From: Spirulina sp. DLM2.Bin59
Lineage (GTDB): Bacteria; Cyanobacteriota; Cyanobacteriia; Cyanobacteriales; Spirulinaceae
Direction: 5' to 3'
DNA length: 8,326 nucleotides
Assembly: GCA_007693875.1 (NCBI GenBank)
Contig: RECT01000099.1
Span: forward strand, 1 to 8,326
This document shows positions 6,393 through 8,326 of the stretch, one piece after another. The translations under genes and the position numbers were made by a program. Numbering within the stretch: the stretch's first letter is position 1; every line of letters begins with the position of its first letter. The notes below the pieces were generated by a model. That model saw only the letters and a program-made list of their open reading frames with translations, was not told where the DNA came from and made no database searches.

Positions 6393-7337
6393 ATGGCTAA
6401 CTTAAAATCAATTCGCGATCGCATTCAGTCGGTCAAAAATACCAGAAAAATTACCGAAGCAATGCGCCTGGTGGCAGCGGCCAAGGTGCGCCGCGCCCAG
6501 GAGCAGGTGAACGCCACCCGCCCCTTCGCCAAGTGCTTGGCCCAGGTGCTTTATGGCTTACAAAATCGTTTGAAGTTTGAAGATGTTGATCTGGCCCTGC
6601 TCAAGGAGCGGGAAGTAAAAACCGTTGGGTTATTGGTGATATCGGGCGATCGCGGTCTCTGCGGTGGTTATAACACCAACGTGATTAAACAAGCAGAAAC
6701 GCGGATCAAAGAACTCCAAGCCGATGGCTATGACTACAAGCTGATCCTCGTGGGCCGCAAAGTTGCCCAATACTACGAGCGGCGCAAAGCCCCCATCTCC
6801 CAAACCTACATCGGTTTAAACCAAATCCCCACCGCCGATGAAGCCTCGGGGATTGCTGATTATCTCCTCTCTTTGTTCCTCTCGGACACGGTGGATCGGG
6901 TGGAATTGATCTATACGAAATTTGTGTCGTTGATCAGTTCGCGGCCGGTGGTGCAGACGTTGCTGCCCCTCTCTCCCCAGGGCCTAGAAACTCAAAATGA
7001 TGAGATTTTTCATCTCACCTCCAAGGGGGGTCATTTTGAGGTGGAGCGGCAAACGGTTGAGGATCAATCGGAGGATTTCCCTCGGGACATGATCTTCGAG
7101 CAAGATCCCACCCAAATTTTAGAAGCACTGCTGCCGCTGTACCTCAACAACCAATTGTTACGGGGTCTACAGGAATCCGCCGCCAGTGAATTGGCTTCTC
7201 GGATGACGGCGATGAACAATGCCAGCGATAACGCCAGCGATCTGGTGAAGTCCCTGACGTTGTCCTACAACAAAGCGCGGCAGGCGGCCATTACCCAAGA
7301 GCTTTCGGAAGTGGTGGCAGGGGCCAACGCCCTTTAA
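6393..7337 (+). CDS. atpC: ATP synthase F1 subunit gamma, cyanobacterial type
   Basis: A 314-residue central rotor shaft (atpG in E. coli nomenclature). The N-terminal helix MANLKSIRDRIQSVKNTRKI and the C-terminal helix (about 258-305: LRGLQESAASELASRMTAMN and onward) form the coiled coil inside the alpha/beta ring. The conserved GDRGLCGGYN (85-94) lies in the Rossmann-like middle domain. Compared with the roughly 285-residue enzymes of non-photosynthetic bacteria it carries the photosynthetic-type insertion around 197-230 (GLETQNDEIFHLTSKGGHFE...). The only cysteines I see are C48 and C90, so the redox-switch pair of chloroplast gamma is absent, as usual in cyanobacteria; dark inactivation must then depend on other mechanisms. 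No strong Shine-Dalgarno precedes the ATG. This is the last gene of the operon: a palindrome and a terminator follow. Confidence 0.98.
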   Translation: MANLKSIRDRIQSVKNTRKITEAMRLVAAAKVRRAQEQVNATRPFAKCLAQVLYGLQNRLKFEDVDLALLKEREVKTVGLLVISGDRGLCGGYNTNVIKQAETRIKELQADGYDYKLILVGRKVAQYYERRKAPISQTYIGLNQIPTADEASGIADYLLSLFLSDTVDRVELIYTKFVSLISSRPVVQTLLPLSPQGLETQNDEIFHLTSKGGHFEVERQTVEDQSEDFPRDMIFEQDPTQILEALLPLYLNNQLLRGLQESAASELASRMTAMNNASDNASDLVKSLTLSYNKARQAAITQELSEVVAGANAL

Positions 7338-7344
7338 TCCCACT

Positions 7345-7356
7345 CCACAATTGTGG
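7345..7356. repeat. 12-bp perfect palindrome CCACAATTGTGG
   Basis: A perfect 12-bp palindrome 7 bp after the gamma stop codon and about 22 bp before the terminator stem. With no loop it is a weak RNA hairpin, so a DNA-binding site or part of a dispersed repeat is as likely. Function unknown. Confidence 0.4.
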
Positions 7357-7378
7357 CTGTGCTGAATTTAATCATCGT

Positions 7379-7406
7379 AGGGGCGAAACCTGTTTCGCCC
7401 CTTTTT
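7379..7406 (+). terminator. Rho-independent-type terminator ending the atp operon
   Basis: AGGGGCGAAAC (7379-7389) and GTTTCGCCCCT (7392-7402) form a perfect 11-bp stem around two central bases (a few inner pairs would open to make a loop), followed directly by TTTT (run of five T at 7402-7406). Position between the gamma gene and psiE fits an operon end. GTAGGGGCGAA...TTCGCCCC hairpins are also a widespread repeat type in cyanobacterial intergenic regions, so the terminator may derive from such an element. Confidence 0.78.
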
Positions 7407-7434
7407 GGGTATAAAACCTTTGGGCATGAAATAA

Positions 7435-7905
7435 ATGCGTTCTCTGCGGCGGATTGGCGTTTGGTTGTTTAAACTTCTGGGCAACAACACCGAGTTTTTG
7501 GTGTTTTTAAAGTTTGTGGAAAGTTTGGTTTCTAAAATTCTTTCCCTGTTTATGATTGCCTTGATCTTCTTTGCCCTTTACGATATCGCTGTTTTTCTAC
7601 TCCAAGAACTGTTTACCCCCTCTGAAGATCCGCTGCGATCGCGCCTTTTTGATGCCTTCGGGTTATTTTTAAATGTGCTGATTGCCCTGGAGTTACTGGA
7701 GAATATCACCGCCTATTTAAAAAATCATGTGATTCAGTTGGAATTGGTAATCGTGACGGCGATTATTGCCATTGCGCGGAAAGTGATCATTTTCGATATG
7801 GAGAAATATCCCGCCAATAATTTGGTGGCGATCGCCATTACCGTTGTTCTACTCTCCTTTAGCTATTTCCTCATTTCCATCCCCCACCGCGATCGCAAAT
7901 CCTAA
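7435..7905 (+). CDS. PsiE-family (phosphate-starvation-inducible E) membrane protein
   Basis: A 156-residue protein with a basic N-terminus (MRSLRRIGVWLFK) and four predicted membrane spans at about 31-58, 71-93, 101-119 and 129-148, ending in a basic tail (HRDRKS). The LIALELLENITAYLKN segment (82-97) followed by a hydrophobic helix with ARKVIIFD (114-121) matches my recollection of the PsiE family. Its E. coli namesake is induced by phosphate starvation, but its biochemical role is not established; I make no functional claim beyond an integral membrane protein. The ATG at 7435 has no Shine-Dalgarno. A TATAAA (7410-7415) just after the operon terminator could be its -10 element, which would leave a leader of only about 13-15 nt; no good -35 accompanies it. 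Codons are richer in TTT and TTA than in the F1 genes, partly owing to its Phe/Leu/Ile content. Two HIP1 sites lie inside and one near the 3' end. Confidence 0.82.
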   Translation: MRSLRRIGVWLFKLLGNNTEFLVFLKFVESLVSKILSLFMIALIFFALYDIAVFLLQELFTPSEDPLRSRLFDAFGLFLNVLIALELLENITAYLKNHVIQLELVIVTAIIAIARKVIIFDMEKYPANNLVAIAITVVLLSFSYFLISIPHRDRKS

Positions 7906-7962
7906 GGGGGGCGATTCCTTGGTATCATGGCAAACTGTGGCAATCTTTAACACCCTGAACCC
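7906..7962. other. 57-bp spacer between psiE-family gene and ferredoxin gene
   Basis: The spacer opens with a G run (GGGGGGCG) and has no stem with a T run, so no terminator is evident. It has no clear Shine-Dalgarno before the ATG at 7963 and no convincing -10/-35 pair. Whether the ferredoxin gene has its own promoter or is read from psiE cannot be decided from sequence. Confidence 0.4.
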
Positions 7963-8283
7963 ATGGCCAATACCTACACCGTTGAAATTCACTACGCAGG
8001 CAACGTCACGACGCTACAAGTTGCCGAAGACCAAAATATTCTTGAGGCGGCCCTTGATGCTAATGCGGATTTGCCCCATTCCTGCCTTGCGGGGGTTTGC
8101 ACCACCTGCGCGGGCAAGCTGATCAGCGGCACAGTGGAGCAGCCCGATGCCATGGGGGTTTCCAGCGAACTCCAAGGGGAGGGCTATGTTTTGCTCTGTA
8201 GTGCCTATCCCCGTTCGGATATCAAGGTGGAAGCGGGGAAAGAAGAGGAAATCTATCAACGGCAATTTGGCCAACCGGCTTAG
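7963..8283 (+). CDS. Plant-type [2Fe-2S] ferredoxin, PetF-like paralogue
   Basis: A 106-residue soluble electron carrier. The four cluster ligands are C41, C46, C49 and C79, with the canonical C-X4-C-X2-C-X29-C spacing in SCLAGVCTTCAGKL and GYVLLCSAYP. The N-terminal TYTVEIHYAGNVTTLQVAED and the C-terminal KEEEIY match the plant-type fold. It differs from the main photosynthetic ferredoxin: L42 stands where Anabaena ferredoxin has R42, G65 where it has the FNR-contacting F65, and the following acidic run (DDD) is SSE here. The protein extends eight residues past the usual terminal Tyr (QRQFGQPA). It is therefore probably a minor paralogue with a different partner, not the main photosystem I acceptor. 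The start fits family length; there is no Shine-Dalgarno. Its link to the ATP synthase genes is positional only. Confidence 0.93.
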   Translation: MANTYTVEIHYAGNVTTLQVAEDQNILEAALDANADLPHSCLAGVCTTCAGKLISGTVEQPDAMGVSSELQGEGYVLLCSAYPRSDIKVEAGKEEEIYQRQFGQPA

Positions 8284-8287
8284 GGGA

Positions 8288-8318
8288 GGATCCCCCCTGC
8301 CCCCCTTTTCAAGGGGGG
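8288..8318 (-). repeat. 31-bp G/C-block inverted repeat, copy 2 (opposite orientation)
   Basis: Read on the - strand this is C6, TTGAAAA, G6, CA, G6, ATCC, identical at 26 of 31 positions to the unit at 1213-1243. On the + strand CCCCCCTT and AAGGGGGG form an 8-bp stem around TTC. It starts 4 nt after the ferredoxin stop and could act as a 3' mRNA end, but only TT follows the stem. Confidence 0.8.
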
Positions 8319-8326
8319 TTCCGGAT

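Larger units (their letters stand above)
457..7896. repeat. Eleven HIP1 octamers (GCGATCGC)
   Basis: Exact copies start at 457, 785, 3834, 4109, 5314, 6329, 6415, 6646, 7635, 7828 and 7889. HIP1 is the highly iterated palindrome of many cyanobacterial genomes. Ten copies are inside coding regions and one (6329) is in the alpha-gamma spacer. Confidence 0.95.

Noticed and set aside
7844..8122. 92-residue open frame overlapping the end of psiE and the ferredoxin gene
   Set aside because: It overlaps two well-supported genes in another frame, is Pro/Thr-rich and has no features of its own.
1..8326. CRISPR array, tRNA, rRNA, insertion sequence, or ATP synthase beta/epsilon genes
   Set aside because: I found no regularly spaced repeats, cloverleaf, transposase-like frame or beta-type motif on either strand; beta and epsilon are usually at another cyanobacterial locus.

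Overview
The window is a cyanobacterial chromosome segment carrying most of the ATP synthase operon, with a methyltransferase gene on its left and a PsiE-family membrane protein gene and a ferredoxin gene on its right. All ten genes are on the + strand. Four things point to a cyanobacterium. There are two different peripheral-stalk subunits (b and b'). The operon opens with Atp1. The gamma subunit is long and carries the insertion of photosynthetic lineages but no cysteine pair. The octamer GCGATCGC (HIP1) occurs 11 times in 8.3 kb. I do not name a genus.

Layout. Positions 1-1122 hold the 3' part of a class I SAM-dependent methyltransferase whose start lies outside the window. Positions 1123-1459 hold no gene; they contain a hairpin repeat, a tandem pair of 13-bp palindromic units, a G/C-block repeat and the probable leader of the atp operon. 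Positions 1460-7337 are the operon: atp1, a, c, b', b, delta, alpha, gamma. A strong hairpin with a T run (7379-7406) ends it. A psiE-family gene (7435-7905) and a plant-type [2Fe-2S] ferredoxin gene (7963-8283) follow. The window closes with a second, inverted copy of the G/C-block repeat.

How the genes work together. Subunits a, c, b and b' form the thylakoid-membrane Fo motor and stator. Delta joins the stator to F1, alpha supplies the non-catalytic nucleotide sites and the arginine finger, and gamma is the rotor shaft. Atp1 is the assembly-associated membrane protein that usually heads the operon. Catalytic beta and epsilon are absent, which fits the usual cyanobacterial arrangement with those two genes at a separate locus. 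The c gene, whose product is needed in many copies, has the most elaborate initiation region: a T-rich leader and a good Shine-Dalgarno. It is followed by an intercistronic hairpin.

Novelty. The coding content is conventional and I do not see a new multi-gene system. The items worth a second look are non-coding (the tandem palindromes upstream of the operon, the inverted repeat pair flanking the locus, two intercistronic hairpins), plus a ferredoxin paralogue that lacks several residues used for electron transfer to FNR.
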